Assembly: GCF_901709675.1 (NCBI RefSeq) | Contig: NC_051095.1 | Location: 13,281,456 to 13,345,455 of the forward strand | Reading direction: 5' to 3' | Source of the DNA: Syngnathus acus | Taxonomy: Eukaryota; Chordata; Actinopteri; Syngnathiformes; Syngnathidae | Length of the DNA stretch: 64,000 nucleotides | Shown here: one piece after another, positions 12,805-24,440 of the stretch | Numbering within the stretch: the stretch's first letter is position 1 | How the letters are laid out: each line of letters starts with the position of its first letter | The notes under the pieces: model-generated | What the model saw: the letters and a program-made list of their open reading frames with translations, nothing else | Told to the model about the DNA's origin: nothing | Database searches by the model: none | Program-made: the position numbers and the translations under genes

Positions 12805-13106
12805 ACACTACCGTTCAAAGGTTTGGGGTCACAAAATTGTTTGGGTGACCCCAAACTTTTGAACGGTAGTGTAAATATTATTATAATAAAATATTATGAA
12901 TTAAATATTATAAATTATATCTTATATTTGTATAAGATTATAAAAAATCTATGAATATAAGTATACATATATATTATAAGATTTTTTACACAGAAGATTA
13001 TATATATAATCTATAAATAATTATCTAAATAAATATAGACACTACCGTTCAAAAGTTTGGGGTCACCCAAACAATTTTGTGACCCCAAACTTTTGAACGG
13101 TAGTGT
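12805..13106. mobile_element. Double-hairpin MITE, copy 1 (TA-flanked)
   Basis: A 302-bp element. Each end is itself a roughly 68-bp hairpin whose arms are ACACTACCGTTCAAA(A/G)GTTT...; the two hairpins are reverse complements of each other. The centre is an AT-rich core of about 165 bp. The flanking dinucleotide is TA on both sides, which fits a Tc1/mariner-type target. There is no coding capacity. A nearly identical copy lies at 34811-35111. Confidence 0.85.
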
Positions 13107-13337
13107 ATGTATAATAATCTCATTAGCTGGCTATTTTACAATTCACATCCACTTAATTTACGGGCATCCATCCCGAATTAACATTCATATTTGGTCTAAA
13201 TGCAGTGATTTGGCGGATTTCACACTTGAGACAAAGGAGTGGGTTTCCGTTTTAGACCATTCTGTCCCTGGGACGAAATGAGCACCTCTGTTATTTTGTG
13301 ACAAACGAACAAGATCTTTCAAGGTCTTCACATAAAT

Positions 13338-13645
13338 CAGGGGTGTCGAACTCATTTTTGTCGCGGGGCAAATCTTAGTCATAGTTTACTTCGGAGAGCC
13401 ATTATGATTGTCATTGTCTTATATACGCCTATAAGCTACACAAAAAACGGATCAATAATTAGTTTTGAAATCAGAGACTAGTAAAAACTGTTCAAATATT
13501 TTTAAAAAGATAAATGGTGATAAAAAAAATGCTAGCAATATCTATTTTTTAAAAGTGAGACAATTTGTAATTTTTGCATTGACACAAAGTCGATGCACAA
13601 TTTGTCTTTGCGGGCCACATAAAATGATGTCCTTGGGTTTGACAC
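13338..13645. mobile_element. hAT-like non-autonomous repeat, uninterrupted copy
   Basis: It begins CAGGGGTGTCGAACTCATTTTTG and ends GCGGGCCACATAAAATGATGT...GGTTTGACAC, the inverted-end style of vertebrate hAT/Charlie-like repeats. The same repeat at 48320-49018 aligns along its length but is split by an LTR. This copy is the empty-site form. Confidence 0.65.
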
Positions 13646-16600
13646 AAATGACATAAATGCAAAGCATTGCTTTGTTTCAATTTGTGTTTATTTGTATTTT
13701 ACAATAAACTACATAAATGCGAAAGTCACTATGAAGTTACATGACTATCTCTTATTTCCGTACTGCAAAAAAAAGAGTGTAACCATGTGCCAAGGATAAG
13801 TTTAAATACTGTAAGTACTTTCACCAGAAAGTATTTTTATTTACTGAACCTCCAACATTTCGGTTCACTTGTTAGTTAATTTGGTTTCTAGTGTAGAAAT
13901 ACAACCAATTTGAATAAAGGTGGTTTGAAAATGATCATGTATTTACATTTGTTATGGCAGCCCCAGTTTGTGATAAGCGATAACTTCATCTAGTGAACAG
14001 AATTAATTGATGTTCTTTCACCCAACCCACTTTCCAATGCTAGATTTTGTTTGGTGTTTTTTTTGTACTTTAGGTATCATGCACCAATTAACAGCTCACT
14101 AACCCCCACCCCCTGGCTGTGAACAGTTTATTTTTGTTTTAATAAGCAGGACTGTATTAGTCATGGGCCTTGAAAAGCAGTTGGAGGCAAGCTCAAAGTC
14201 TAAATAAGACAATAGCTGTTAGTGAAAGGTGTAAAGCCACTCTGTTGACAGGAAACAGACTCAAAATGCAAGTTTAAAAAAAAAAGTTCTTTCCTGACGA
14301 TCTGAGAGGATTGTTTGAATGAGAGTTGTTTGGGGACTGATGAAGGATGACGGGAAGCTCAACAGGATAGGTGTTCACTCTGAGAACATCCTCTACTGGA
14401 TTTCGGGGAAAACAAGAAAACAAGCTGGAACAACAAAGTTTAAATTGAAAAATGAACAATCTCTGCATAAAGAAATATGTGAGATGAGAGCGAGAGAGCA
14501 TGTAAGGCTAAAGGCATACATTGTTATGTTTTCTAAGGTTTGAAAATGAAAGTGCTTTTTAAAAGGTTTGCTGCTTTCTGGCACTTAGTGAAAAACAGAG
14601 GGAGGCTCTGATGAATTACTACGCCACACAAGCCTTGCAGCTGAATGTCAGGAATATTTGAAATGTTTTGTATTAAAGGAGACTTCTCTCGTTGGTCTCA
14701 TGTTTGTCTGTATAATTAAGTGCAGCGATGGTGGTGATTAGACTTCCTCCTTCAGTTATAATGAAATAGTCTTTACTTTCCTGTCCACTTTCCTCTCACT
14801 TTAAAGCCCCTCAATTAATGAAGCCTTGTTGACTTGCCAGTTATTTAGCATTTACTGGGATGCTTGCTTGGCCTGCTTACTATAAAAAGACAAGGAGGTG
14901 ATGTGCATTCATTCTTTTTGAGATGTAAATGTGTTTTTGGAGCAATTATGACTGAACTATTTTGTGCTCTCATGAATATGTGCCGCTCTTAGTGCACTTG
15001 TGCATAAATTGATATCAGAACGGCATTGGTTTGCATTCCAGAGTGAAGGTTGGAGTAGGCTATTTTTATTTAAACAGCAGTTTTCAAGTTTAAGGTAAAC
15101 TTTAAAACAATCACTCAGGCAGTTATCTGTCCACAAAGAAAACTTGCTTATCATGGTGGTCAGACGTGTTTTTGTTTAGATTAAACTGAGCTTAGAGGTT
15201 GGACCTCTCGTGGAATACTGTATTTCTGACCTCTCACAGTCTTGTGTGCAGCATTAAAGAGATATTTTGCTAATAGAAAAACAATTTAAAACAGATCCGC
15301 TGTTGTTTTAGTTACACATTTGCAATGTACTTTGGTCGAAAAGCAAGGATTCTGGACACATTTATACAGTCCATTGCTTTTTTTGTGGGACTTACCCCGC
15401 AATACGATACTTGTGAGAGCAGGGCCCTGCATGGGGGAGAAAAGAGAGTGTCCTTGAAGACAGTAGTTTTACTTTTTGTGGAAGCACTTCATACGTGACA
15501 CCGTGTGTGGCGCATGAAGACATCACACGCACGCTCACACAAACAGCCTGCGTCCAGCTGTTGCTCGAAAAGAGCGCTGGATCATAAGCCACCCGAGCTG
15601 CTAAGTCAGAGAAACTGTACGTGGGAAGTGGTTATGATGGACAACAGCTCCCTCATACTCACACTTTTAGAAATAGGAAGATAGAGATGGTTGTTTAATT
15701 TCAGACTTGACTCACAAGGACCCACCAGCTCTTTGTGTACAAGCCATTAAAAGCTACATTGTCCACAATGTGTTCCATTAAAGCTGACAAACGCACACCT
15801 TCTTGTCTACTTTTAGTCAGTAGAGTTCACCGTTGTTCGTCGCTACTTGCAAAGTCGGCGAAAACAACTTTTCTTTTCAGTTCCAGACAGAAAGGTTTAA
15901 GAGCAGCCGTTTCTCCTCAAAAGGAAAAAAAAAAAAAAACAAGCGGACGGACAAATGGGATGTTACGTCCAACCAGATGGACGCTTACCAGGCGAGACGC
16001 TGCAGCCCTTCTGCAACCTGTTTTCTTGTCTTTCCTGGGGGAGACAAATGGGCACGTGTCAAGTTGTGTTCTTGTGGTGTCGTGACATGCTTATCAAGTC
16101 CTCATAAATGGGCAGCGGCCTGTACCGTAATACAATACATACATTTGCTGCTGTTTGTGTCCAAGATTATATTTCTCTGCATATTTTTTGGCGTCTTTCT
16201 GTGTTTGAAATTGCAGTTTCGCCTTAAATTGTAATATACCAGCAATATTATTTGTTATTATTATTAAAAACATTTGTTACACACATTTTGTGAACTCACC
16301 CACTCATGTAACATAAATTGTCTTCTGGAGGTTATGATTTTAGTTTATTTGTAGTACATTATAAAACTTTATATTTCTATAACAACACATTTTATGTGAG
16401 AGACGTTGTCGTCTTTGTTTTAAGATGTTTATTTGTGAACAGTACTTTAGTACTTCAAAACTCACGTTAGAAAGAGAGCAGTATTTTTCAAATACAAGCA
16501 ATTTAAGAAAAAATATAACTTCATTAGTCTTCATTGTCCAGCAATGGGGAAATTAATTTTTTACCACACTAAAGTGAACAGAAACTGCACTCAAGAAAAA

Positions 16601-17433
16601 TATCGTATTCAATCAAAAACCCACTGTTTTAAAACTTATAATATGTCCAGGGTTTATTGGACAGAACCAGTCACGTCTCAAAGCCTTAGAGAAGCGCCAT
16701 CAATTAAAACAATTGTTCGAGGCTGTAAATGTTTATAGGCCTCCCACATTTTTAATCACAAAATGAAGGGTGTAGCTCGTAAAAAAATAAACACAGCGTG
16801 TCCTCTGTGCCAACCTACAATGCAGTAATATTCATAAACTGCTAGGTTTGAAGCCGACACCGTTCATCATGGCTGATGCAAATGTTTGCACATGTTAAAC
16901 TAATAGATGGTTCCACAGGCCTGACATTTCATCGGTGACAGGTTGTTCCTCCAACAGCTGGAAGCTTCACATAAATTGGCTCAATCAAATATAACTACTG
17001 GGAAACCTTGAGGTTTACCGACAATCATTTCTCAGGGCATTGTTCAAACTTTGATTTGGGGTCAATGATAGGAATTTGTTCAAACTGCCTTGTCATACAA
17101 CTTTATTAATTGTACAGAACATGTTGTAAGTACCATTGGTGCACATAAAAGGCTGGAGCCTTTTTCAGTTCTATTGTCATGATGATCCTCTTAGACCTCT
17201 GTGCTCGTGTTTGAGAAAGATATTGTGAGAGCTAAAGAAAAGGTAACATTGGCATCCAACGTTAATCCTTCTGCAACATTCGCAGAGGTAATCACACTTC
17301 AGAGTCAACTTTGGGGCTCCAAATAACTTTCAACATTTCGGATGTACCAAATTCCAAGTACCACTTCAGCACAAAAGTACAACTTGTAGTGAACCAATAG
17401 AAGCGCTATTCTCAAACTGCCAGTCAGATTTGA
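13646..17433. other. Intergenic, no recognised gene
   Basis: A segment of about 45 bp at 14436-14481 is shared with 40149-40194, so both are dispersed-repeat pieces. Frames of up to 133 codons at 15735-16234 overlap in two registers around a poly-A run and have no recognised domain. Confidence 0.5.
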
Positions 17434-17530
17434 CAATGGCAGTGGTTCTAGTACTGAGCTTTGTGGTACTCCATCATTTGACAATGGCAGTGGTTCTAGT
17501 ACCGAGCTTTGAGGTACGCCATCATTTCAA
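17434..17530 (-). pseudogene. LINE reverse-transcriptase fragment with a duplicated motif
   Basis: Read on the minus strand the sequence encodes NDGVPQSSVLEPLPLSN, then the same peptide again. This is the reverse-transcriptase motif usually written GVPQGSVLGPLLFS, here with G-to-S and G-to-E changes. The 48-bp unit is present twice in tandem (plus-strand units at about 17434-17481 and 17482-17530), in frame. The surrounding minus-strand sequence (KDKALLTLQFE before, LTGSL after) stays open only briefly, so this is a small remnant. Confidence 0.65.
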
Positions 17531-20500
17531 ATTGCAAGGTCAAGAGAGCTTTGTCCTTAACACTCGGCAGGCGAGGTGGAGTTAATCAGTGATGCTCCTT
17601 ATCCAGAAAGACTAAAGATGGGTGTCTTTGATATCGACAGATGTACCATACACTTAGCTTGGCTTGACAGAGTGGTGAGCTGCCTTAATACACAGCAATT
17701 ATGATACACACAGTTAAAAAAAGAAGAGTAAACAGGTACTATTGTGTCCTATGTGCTCATCTCTAGTCTGGCATTTAATTCTGCCATTCTAAGCATGATT
17801 AGTCCCACCGCTGTGTTAAAACAACACTGAACATCTCGCTGCTTCCTCCTGCAGCCTGAGATAAAAGTGAGGGGTAAATGTGAGCTGGAAGCAACAATGG
17901 AAGGCTCATTTGCTGTTTGTCGGGGCACACAATGAAATCAGCTCTTGATATCACGGCTGCAGATGTTACAAGCTTGGAAGCAGCTACTGTGGACGCTGAA
18001 TGCGGTTTAACATCATTTTGACCATGACTTAGTATTTTGTTGTGTTGCCTTTGCGGAGAGGTGCTTTGATATTCAGAATCTGCACAACTCACTGTGATGT
18101 TTTTTTCATGAGGAGAAAGTCATTATGCTTGTCATGACAACCTTGGTGGCTTATTCAAGAGTGACTGGCCTCTTGGGTGCTCTTCTGATTGGGTCTGAAC
18201 AAAGACTTCTGTTTTTGGGGGAATGGGTAGTTCTTAGTAAAGCATGGCTCAGGAGTGTGACCTGAGAGCGCCAAAATTAACTGGATCAAAATCAGGTGAA
18301 AATTAAATCAAAGGGTGAAAATTTAAATCAAACTTCCCCTCAATGTCCTCTGAATAAATATAGTTAATTTAGGCTTTTCTTTGTAAGATGTTTAATGTTG
18401 TTGTACTCCTTTGTTTCATGATGCAGGACTTGGTACCTTGAACAGCCTTCATACAAAGATATGCAATTGAAATAAATTACCATGAATATTTGGGAAATTA
18501 CTCCTGAATTGTGAGCAATGGCCATCATGTTACATTTGAGGGTCACATGGACAACATAACTCACTAAACAAAATACTTGAAGCTGACCTCCATGCTTTTC
18601 AATTTTGTGTTCTTGCACTCAGGAATACACAAAAACATTGTTGGAAACATATATTGTTGAGTCTTGGGTGTGCTCTACTAAGTATTCGTGTAGAAAATGA
18701 ATAGATGCAAAAATGTTCGAGTGTCCTCATTAAATTCCGGTTGAGCTGAAGCCTACTCCCCGTTTACTTTTGTTGTTTTATTTTCATTCAACACAAAGAT
18801 AATCAGTCTGTTTTCATTGAAGACTACAAACATAGAAGAATATGGACGGAGTCGAACAAATTTAAATCAAACAAGGTATCTAAACAATGAATCGATTATC
18901 AAAACAATTAAATTAATTTGCAATCTTAATCTAATATGGAATTTGCATGTGAGTTTGTGAGATTTTTACTTTATTCCGTTTATTTGTTTACATTGTTTTC
19001 TATTTTTTTATTCTATTGTTATTTGTATTATTCAATGCAGATCTTTGGTTAAAAATGTAACAAAAGAAAACTAACAAGCTTGGTGACAAGACAAAATAGA
19101 TAAATATATATATTACTTTTTATTTTTGTACACTGTATCGTAATTGTCATCTCAGAGAGACAGAGCTTGCGACTCCAGTGGTGCAACTGCGGTTCGCGTC
19201 TGTTTTTAACCTCGCTTTGTTAATCGAAGGAGTCTCACTCAGAGTGCTTGTCTCATGGTGCAGACATGGATCGATCAGAGCACCGCTACATCTAATCAAG
19301 CGCTGATTACTTGATCTCCGCATTGATCGTGAGCTTGTCATTTAGTTTGCCGGGAGTTTCAGTAGATGATTCCTTCAAATGAACTGATTTGTAATCCTAA
19401 AGAGATCAATAACGGGCAATTTTGCAATTTGCTGAATCAAACTTTGAAATTAAGACCTTATTATTTTCACATATTGGACGGGGTTATTAACACAAGTGTA
19501 GATGGGGAAGGTGTCTACTGGGGGGGTGCTATTTGTGCAGATAATTTTCGAACCATTTACAAGCAATAAAAACGGACTCAACATTGTGAAGTGAACCACA
19601 ACTGAGTCTACCTGAACTTTAATTGTTGGTAAAGAACCTGCCTCTAATTATCCAAGATCTTAATTTGAATTTGTATGAGAAATAATTTGGTTTTGTTTTA
19701 AAGCAAAAAAAAAATTGTAATTAGGTGTAGCTAGCTCGACCACAACAAGGCCAATGTTTTTTTTTCCCTCCACCGTCTGTTTGGTTGGTCTGAGTAAGAC
19801 AACACCGGTACATTTAATAATCAGAAGCATTAAACTCATAAAGCCAAAAAAGCATCAGCATGTTACAATGTCTTTCTCTTCCGTCTGTCTTCCAATTTGT
19901 TTCGCTTGAGCATTGCTCATCAGCAAGAGTCAGACACACCACCCCCGGTCAAAAGTTGCCCCTGTTTGCGTGTCATTGGCGTGTGACATGTTCCCGTGTC
20001 ATCCTCGCTTGCTCGGACTTTAGGGGCACATTCTTTCACCAGCTTGCACGTGTGAGGCGTGATTTTGTAATGTCTTGTTCGACTGGATGGCACACAGCTT
20101 GACTCACTTTCATCTCATGAATTTATATACTCATATAATATACCCATTCCACGAATTTCATGTTTGGGCAAAGTATAATTCAGTAGGAAAAATCACAAGA
20201 CTAATTAAGCGTTGGTTAAAATAGCGTATTTCCACAATTATTATTAGGCCACTCAGCTGCAGATGATGAAGGCATGTAGTTCTAGCGTAGGAATGTGCCG
20301 CTTAAACATTATGTTGGCCCTATTAAAAAGCAGTCATGTTTTCTTATCAGGCCTCACGGAGGAGAAAAAAAGCAATTTTCCTTGTCGTTATGCAGCATTA
20401 AGATCTCGCATCTGTGACCTGCACAATTTGACACGCGCGCTCAGAGCTACAATGTTGCGGCTGGGTTGCAATTTCTGTGAATAATAAGCTGCCACGCTGT

Positions 20501-23500
20501 TCTTTCACTTTATATTAAATAATACACAATAACATATTGCAGCTGCGCCGTACACGATCCTGTTGTCACCCTTCATTACGGTATTGGGAGCGTGGACCTT
20601 TTTTCTATGCTGGACCTGTTTTCTGAGGAGCTTTGTCTCTAAAGGTGTTAAATTTGGTCATGTGCTTAGAAAATTGAAAAGAAGCCGGTCTGGAGTAATC
20701 AAACAGTTTTAACCTTGAAGAATGTCAATAAAGCAAAAGAGTTACACAATGCTGACTGTAACCTTTTCATCACTTTCTGGCAAATATTTACTTCTTGACT
20801 ACACGAATTCCTGGTGTCTGCTCTGAAGTGAGGCTGATGGCAGTTGGGGGGAGGGGGTTAAGGAAACAACTGCTTCCTGGCATGCTCAGACCTACACTTG
20901 GCAGAGGGGGAAATGGTGATTTATGACCAGTTCCCACATTATCCCAGATAGACGGGAGAGAAACAGTGTGATAAGGCTATGCAGTTCTCAAAGTCGATGC
21001 TCATGTGTTCATCTTTAAAGGGGAAGTGAAGATAGAAAAAATCCCTTTGGTCACATTTGTTAAAATTCATGCTCCCCCATCTTATTACTTCTATTCCAGC
21101 CCCTGTGTTGTTGACAGGTCAAAGTTGATGTCACCCTTATCTCCGATGCTCCATACTAATAATTTGTGAGGAAAAAAAAATTGCAGACCCCCCCAACCTA
21201 GCACCACCTCCCTACGCATCTGCAGTCAATTTAGCTCTTGCACAATCCTTAAGTCACACAAAGCTCCCAAGAGCTGCTGCCTGGACTTCAGAAGAGGCCA
21301 TTTTCATTTGAATTCCGCTTGCAATGCCTCTCCTGGTAAATTCAAGCGAAGCAAAGAAAAAGAGACATGCGCATTAACTACGTGAACTGGTAATTCACTT
21401 TAAAAGCCCCCAAACACCCAACACCCTCACCAGCCTTTTCCCCTCCGCCAGCAGTAAGTTGTGAAGGAATGCCGCGCCAGCACTCGATCAATAAAAGTTC
21501 CTTGCAATTTAACAAGAACAGATGTTTGCAATCCCACCAGGTGGGCCCTGGTACATTCTAAGTGACCAAGATGCATATATGTGTATGTGCATGTGAGGCA
21601 AAGGCAAGCCTATCCTATATGCAGCCTGTTATCTCGGCCATCAAACCTGTTATCCCCCTGCATCTTTTCCATTATAGGAGCTTAATCACAGTAATGGCCA
21701 GTCACATTTCTCCACACAGTTCCAATTATGAACCGCTAACTCGATGCGTGAAGACACCCAACACGCCTACGGCTTGTTTTGTAGATACATCTTATTCCCA
21801 AAATAACAGAGCGAGGCACCACTCAGTTTGTGAGTAGGGGAAACAAATGTTGTGTTAAAGGTCAAATGACTCATCTGATTTTTGTCCAATGCAAAGTGGT
21901 TGTTCTCTGTGATGATGGGCTGTGCTTTTATAGAAAGATGCAAATGCTTCTTTAAAGCATATTGCTGTTGATTTGAAAGCAACGTGACAGCTTTTATGAA
22001 ATACAGTAGTCATGTTGCTAAATTAGTGCTATGGCTACTGTATTTATTTCGCGGCGCTAATAGATAGCATGCCTCGACCGTCATCTAAATAAACGCCTCC
22101 CCATGTAGTCTGAAAACATTTGATTATGTTCTATGATTGCAGCAGTTTGAGCTCGGAACAAATGAAATGTCTTTATAGATTCTTTTTTTTTTTTTTTATA
22201 TATTATTGTACCCCTCTGTGATGTTTGAGATTTATTATTGTTCTTCCACCATGGCTTGGTCAGAAATTTGTGCGCAGAACAAAGGCCGCCACGTGTTCAT
22301 ATTTTGTGTGTTGGTTGCAGCTACAAAGCAATCCATATTCTGTTATTTGTCTAATGGTCGGTGACTGTAATTGAAGAGCTTTTCTACTCGGTAGAGAGCA
22401 ACTACAATCAAACTGTGCTTTCATTCACTTGAGTATTGGAATACATGAAAGATTTCTGAAGATAGGCTACATCATCCACAACCATGCCTTTGTAGTTGGG
22501 TAGAATCTCTGCGCTGTCACATGAAACTACATTTAAAGCTCACGTCACTTTTCCCCATAAAATCTCTTTGTAATTCATTCAGCAACATTTCCAAAATACA
22601 ATGAACACTTTTCATTTCGATTTAATAAGAATACACATGACCGAATACACTTCAAAGGTTAATTCAATCATTTTATCAAAGTTACGTAAGGGCTGAATAT
22701 GGTAAAAGCTGTTACGGATGTTGTACAAAGAGGCCCAAAGCTGAGCGTGTTTACCAAACTCTCCCATGAGGTTGAATATGAACGGCATAAATCAAGCTGA
22801 AAGGAGGCTTATGTAAAACAAGAGGTTTCCAAGGGGGACCATCAGTAATTCAATTAGACGCGAGGCAACAGCGCACTGCTTCCCTCTCAGGACTAGTTGG
22901 ACGCCTTCCATCCATTCTTCTCATTCACTCCACTTGTGGGGAAGAAGACTTTACGAGTCCTGCGTCCAAGTGCTTGTTAAGCATGCGCACTGGGAATGTC
23001 AAACCTTTTCGCCACGAGAAAAGGTCAGCGGGCACGGGGAATTCTGATGACCTCGCGGCGGTTGGAGGGGAAAGTGCAACAAGGTCGTCTAACAACGTTG
23101 GATGGGAAAAGCGGGAGAATCAGGAGCCATGGCAATGTGTCGCTTTGCATTCTAACGGACTTCCTCCACAGAGACTCGCACACAATAACTGTACACAAGT
23201 AGGGATATGTGGCTCTGTTGCTAGGATACCACTTCTTCCCTAAAGTGCGTCTGGCTGACTGCTGGCAGCCACCACCAATGAACACAGACTAAGCATTCAA
23301 TTGAACATTAATGTTGTACTTGTGTAACCTTCAACACTGAGACCCAAGGTCATTCTATTATGACGTTTACATTTCATACATGGCAGCATTTCATTTCAGC
23401 TACTTTCAAAATCCTTTGAATGGGATTTGTTAGGGTAACTGAGGTATACCTAACAAAAACATAAAAACGAAGCATCTTCCTCTTTGCTCTCATTTGTCAT

Positions 23501-23599
23501 GAGCTGAACTCAAAGCTGTAAGACTTTTTCTTAATCCCCAAGGTTTTGTCTCTGGGAGTCGGAAAATTGTAGAAAAACAAGCCACAATAAGAGGGATCA
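17531..23599. other. Intergenic, no recognised gene
   Basis: Contains poly-A/T runs, a GC-richer patch at about 22900-23290 with three overlapping open frames, and many short frames without recognisable domains. I see no RNA gene. Confidence 0.5.
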
Positions 23600-23790
23600 T
23601 CAACTTAAGGCCCGCGGCCCAAATCCGGCCCGCTGAACCATCCAGTTCGGCCCGTGACTGGGTTCCATAATTAGGAGGATCGAAGAGAAAATACCCGTTT
23701 AAAGAAAAACCTGACTTATAAATGCAAAAATAAAATAAATTGCAGGTCCGGCCCTTCAGGTCTGGTCAAATTATGGCCCTCTGGCATATA
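23600..23790. mobile_element. hAT-like repeat fragment with 'ggcccgcggccc' end
   Basis: It begins AACTTAAGGCCCGCGGCCCA and continues ATCCGGCCCGCTGAACC. The other end has TCCGGCCCTTCAGGTCTGGTC and ATTATGGCCCTCTGGCA. Paired 'ggccc' ends of this sort are typical of short hAT-related repeats in vertebrates. Confidence 0.5.
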
Positions 23791-23805
23791 TATAGTTGCC
23801 ATTGT

Positions 23806-23882
23806 AAATGAGAAAATGTTCTCAATTGGCTTACCTGGTAAAACATCGAATAAAAAAATATATATATATATATACTATATAG
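23806..23882 (+). repeat. Non-LTR retroelement-type 3' tail plus (TA)n
   Basis: TGTTCTCAATTGGCTTACCTGGTAAAA followed by AATAAAAAAA and a TA run resembles the 3' tail ('...TTACCTGGTAAATAAAGG') of abundant fish LINE/SINE elements. Only the tail is seen. Confidence 0.45.
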
Positions 23883-24356
23883 TGACCTCTGCACTATACC
23901 AAAGTGTACAGGACATTTAGGACATAACACAAAAGTCTTGAGAGTTGTTTAAAAAAGTCTACTAAAACAGAGGAGTGATGTTCCTCTTCCAATGGCCTGG
24001 GTATATGGAGCCTGCATGGCGTATTTTGTGCTACAACCACTGATGGTTTACAATTTAAAAAAAAAAGTAAAAATTTGTACCACTGAGTCGTAATTTTAAC
24101 GATTCCTCTTCCTGAAATCAGATCGCCAGCCCAGCAAAGCAGACGAATCTTACCAGCCAGGCACAGGCTTCATGTTATTTACTACTCAAGTCAACACGAC
24201 CTGTTTTGTTGAACATTTATAAGTTTGAAAAGCGCTGGAAGCAATCAACTCTGTCGTTACAGTGTGAAAAGCTCCAAATTTAGACTCCCAATTGAACACA
24301 CCGTCACGTCTTCACACGCTGTAAAAAATGGGGTGTTTGCTCATCATAAAAAATAG

Positions 24357-24440
24357 GCGAAGCAAACTCCACACAGGAAGGCCGGAGCCTGAATCAAATC
24401 CTGCACCTCTGAACTGTGAGGCGGACATGCTAACCAGTGT
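24357..24440 (+). repeat. Fragment of a common teleost dispersed repeat
   Basis: GCAAACTCCACACAGGAAGG, then CCTGCACCTCTGAACTGTGA and GGCGGACATGCTAACCAGTG. Same family as 4094-4363. Confidence 0.7.
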
